Assembly: GCA_002338505.1 (NCBI GenBank)
Contig: DDIK01000110.1
Location: 1 to 15,855 of the forward strand
DNA from: Bacteriovorax sp. UBA1852
GTDB taxonomy: Bacteria; Bdellovibrionota; Bacteriovoracia; Bacteriovoracales; Bacteriovoracaceae
Direction: 5' to 3'
DNA: 15,855 bases
The translations under genes and the position numbers were made by a program. Below are positions 13,948-15,855 of this stretch, piece by piece. The notes beneath the pieces are model-generated. The model had not been told where the DNA came from. It did not search any database and saw only the letters and a list, made by a program, of their open reading frames with translations. The stretch's first letter is position 1. The number at the start of each line of letters is the position of its first letter.

Positions 13948-13978
13948 AAGGCCTAGGAAGAAATTCCTAGGCCTTTTT
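13948..13978 (+). terminator. Rho-independent terminator of the DsbA-like gene
   Basis: AAGGCCTAGGAA (13948-13959) pairs perfectly with TTCCTAGGCCTT (13964-13975) around a GAAA tetraloop; TTTTT then ATTTT follow. It starts 27 nt after the stop codon. Confidence 0.95.
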
Positions 13979-13992
13979 ATTTTCGCCGCACT

Positions 13993-14001
13993 TGGTAGAA
14001 T
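13993..14001 (+). promoter_or_regulatory. Possible extended -10 promoter of the coiled-coil gene
   Basis: TGG-TAGAAT has an extended -10 layout and would start transcription near 14008, about 33 nt before the ATG at 14041. The -35 region falls in the terminator T tract and is poor. Confidence 0.4.
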
Positions 14002-14040
14002 ATAGACTGGTAGTTCGTCCCATGCCCAAGAGTAGAGAAT

Positions 14041-15855
14041 ATGGAAATAAATGATTATGCACAGAGATTGGCCCAACAACGTAGCAACTTCAATGAAGCT
14101 CGTAATGACCTACGTGAAGAATACGATCGCGAGATTGATAATATTAAAGGTCGTAATGAAGTTCAACGTGATAAGCAGCTGGCTAATTACCAAGAGTCCA
14201 AGAACGAACTAGAAAATAAACTCGATAGCTATGTTAATGAATATTCAGAAAAAACAAAGAATACCATTGAAGAGAGAACGCAAGATTATCAAAAGCGATT
14301 AAGTGAAAAGCAGTATGATTTCAATCGTGATCGTAATCGAATCAAAACAGATATGTCTCAAAGATTAAATGATCTTAAAAAAACATATGGAGGTAGAGAG
14401 AAGGATCGTGAAGAGTATACAGACCACGTTCTTAACTCAACTAAGGATAGATACGCGAAACAGCTAAATCGACTTGATCAACAATTTCAAAAAGATCTAA
14501 GACAGACTCAAGAGGGTTCAGAGAGAAGGTTTGATAATTATACAGATCAACAGAATCAGGAAAAGAGAAGGATTATTTCTTCGAATCAAGATCAAACTAG
14601 AAAACTTATTAAAAATGATAGTCTTAAGAGAGCAATGATTACTGATAAAGCTCAAGAAAGTATTGAGAACTTAAGACAAGCGCAAAAAGAAGAGCTATCT
14701 CAGCTCAAAGATTACCAAAAAGAAGCTATCTTTGAAGTAAAGAAAAATAAAGATATTGAAAATCAAGCTCTTCAAGATAATTTTAAATCTTTAACAAATG
14801 AAATTTCTTCGAGAAGTGCAAGAAAGAGAAAGTACGAAACGAAAGAAAATCAGAAGATTAATGAAAACTTACAAAAAGAATATGCAAAGAATCTTTATCA
14901 AGCAAATAGAGAGATGCAGGCTAAGTTTAAAGGTGAAACGATATCTGATTATAATGAAAATAAAGTGGCTCAAACAGTTGATAATTATGAAGAGAGAATT
15001 CGAAACATATACGATAATGTTCAAGATCAGAATTTCATTCAGCAGCTAGATAAAGAGAGAGCGGCTGAGAGTTTTATTGAAGCAAATAAGCAGATAAAAT
15101 CTAAGCTTACGCGTTTAAGAGAAGATGATATTGATGAATTAAATAAAGACAAGAAAAAGCAATTTGCTGAGCTTCAAAGTGAAACAAAGTCTCAAATTAA
15201 TACCTATAAAGATGAGCTCACTAAGACTGCCCTAAGAGCAGAAGCTCAAGGCATAAAAGATCGCACGAGTAGCAAGAAGATTCTAGAGAATCAAAGAAAG
15301 AATTTTGGTGAAACTGTAAATATTTTAAATGAAAGAAATCAAGAAGCTGTTAGTAAGTTGCAAAATACTCATGCCAAAGAGAAATCTGAATTTATTGAAA
15401 AGTCGAGAAGGGAGCACCATGCTGAACTTCAAGAAGTAAAGAATGATCTTAAATCAACAATGGTAAGAAAAGAGGAAAGTCTACAAAAACGAAATGACCA
15501 ACTCTCTAAACTTAATGAAAAGATAATTCAGCAGTATGAATCAAAAATATCTCGTTTAACGAATAAGAGCGCTAAAGAAATTGATCGAATAAAAGACCTC
15601 AATAATAGAAGAATCGAGCTTGAAAGAGCAAATATGGATAAAGAGCTTGCTATAAATGAAAGAGAGAATCAGCAAGAAAAAATTGAAATAAGACAGAGCT
15701 ATGATAAGAGACTATCTCGAGCAAAAGATACGGCCGATAGGCAGATTGAAAAGATCGTTGGATACTACGAAGATTTGCTTTCACGAGAAAGAGATGAGAG
15801 TAAGACAAAGCTCGAAAGTAAAGTAAATGAGATGAGAAACGATTACGAAAAGCTC
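14041..15855 (+). CDS. Giant coiled-coil protein, incomplete at the right edge
   Basis: An open frame of 605 codons from ATG 14041 with no stop before the window ends. I read it codon by codon and found none. The ribosome site is weak (GTAGAG). There is no signal peptide or membrane segment in the visible part. The whole stretch is predicted helix: it has no Pro, Cys or Trp, only about eight Gly, and is dominated by Glu, Lys, Asn, Gln, Asp, Arg and Ser. Hydrophobic or aromatic residues recur at 3- and 4-residue steps (for example I3, Y6, L10, F17, L24, Y28; L57, L61, Y64, Y68), the mark of a coiled coil. A continuous helix of this length would reach about 90 nm. It may be a cytoskeletal, filament-like or tether protein. 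Bdellovibrio is known to carry a coiled-coil repeat protein (Ccrp); homology to it cannot be shown here. It stands alone after a terminator. Confidence 0.85.
   Translation, partial: MEINDYAQRLAQQRSNFNEARNDLREEYDREIDNIKGRNEVQRDKQLANYQESKNELENKLDSYVNEYSEKTKNTIEERTQDYQKRLSEKQYDFNRDRNRIKTDMSQRLNDLKKTYGGREKDREEYTDHVLNSTKDRYAKQLNRLDQQFQKDLRQTQEGSERRFDNYTDQQNQEKRRIISSNQDQTRKLIKNDSLKRAMITDKAQESIENLRQAQKEELSQLKDYQKEAIFEVKKNKDIENQALQDNFKSLTNEISSRSARKRKYETKENQKINENLQKEYAKNLYQANREMQAKFKGETISDYNENKVAQTVDNYEERIRNIYDNVQDQNFIQQLDKERAAESFIEANKQIKSKLTRLREDDIDELNKDKKKQFAELQSETKSQINTYKDELTKTALRAEAQGIKDRTSSKKILENQRKNFGETVNILNERNQEAVSKLQNTHAKEKSEFIEKSRREHHAELQEVKNDLKSTMVRKEESLQKRNDQLSKLNEKIIQQYESKISRLTNKSAKEIDRIKDLNNRRIELERANMDKELAINERENQQEKIEIRQSYDKRLSRAKDTADRQIEKIVGYYEDLLSRERDESKTKLESKVNEMRNDYEKL

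Noticed and set aside
14798..15049. 83-aa plus-strand ORF inside the coiled-coil gene
   Set aside because: It is in another frame of the long open coiled-coil frame and is only a by-product of Lys/Arg-rich, AT-rich codons.

Overview
The window is AT-rich, densely coding bacterial DNA on both strands. Most genes have AAGGAG-type ribosome binding sites and overlaps are short. Several signal or lipobox peptides, a DsbA-like lipoprotein and a diderm-type DppA point to a Gram-negative. Codon usage and the mix of unrecognised secreted proteins suggest a Bdellovibrionota / Bacteriovorax-like (predatory-type) bacterium, but this is inference: no rRNA or other taxonomic marker is present.

Layout. (1) 1-320: 3' end of a gene entering from the left, possibly an extracellular solute-binding protein. 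(2) 364-1965 (-): an orphan DppA-like dipeptide-binding lipoprotein, ending in a strong terminator. (3) 2100-2900 (+): an unrecognised exported protein, meeting queC stop-to-stop. (4) 5416-2897 (-): a phosphohexomutase followed 9 nt later by queC (7-deazaguanine synthesis). (5) 5496-5741 (+): a small single-cluster ferredoxin, divergent from (4). (6) 5745-6027: a non-coding leader with one long hairpin and three palindromes, upstream of a polytopic Na+/H+ antiporter-family membrane protein (6028-7341). (7) 9057-7400 (-): an operon of a DUF4156-like lipoprotein, the branched-chain aminotransferase ilvE and a small exported protein. (8) 9231-9305 (-): tRNA-Val(GAC) with its own promoter, and a short copy of its 3' end about 98 bp further on. 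(9) 9413-12797 (+): two overlapping half-size ABC exporter genes that look like an asymmetric heterodimer. (10) 12884-13921 (+): a lipoprotein with a SurA-like N-terminal part and a DsbA-like thioredoxin domain. (11) 14041 to the window end (+): an unfinished ORF of at least 605 codons, almost wholly predicted coiled coil, with no Pro, Cys or Trp.

The genes are mostly independent housekeeping and envelope units rather than one system. The two most unusual items are the giant proline-free coiled-coil protein, which runs off the right edge, and the ABC pair, whose non-canonical residues fall in the same composite ATP site. No mobile element, CRISPR array or phage gene was seen.
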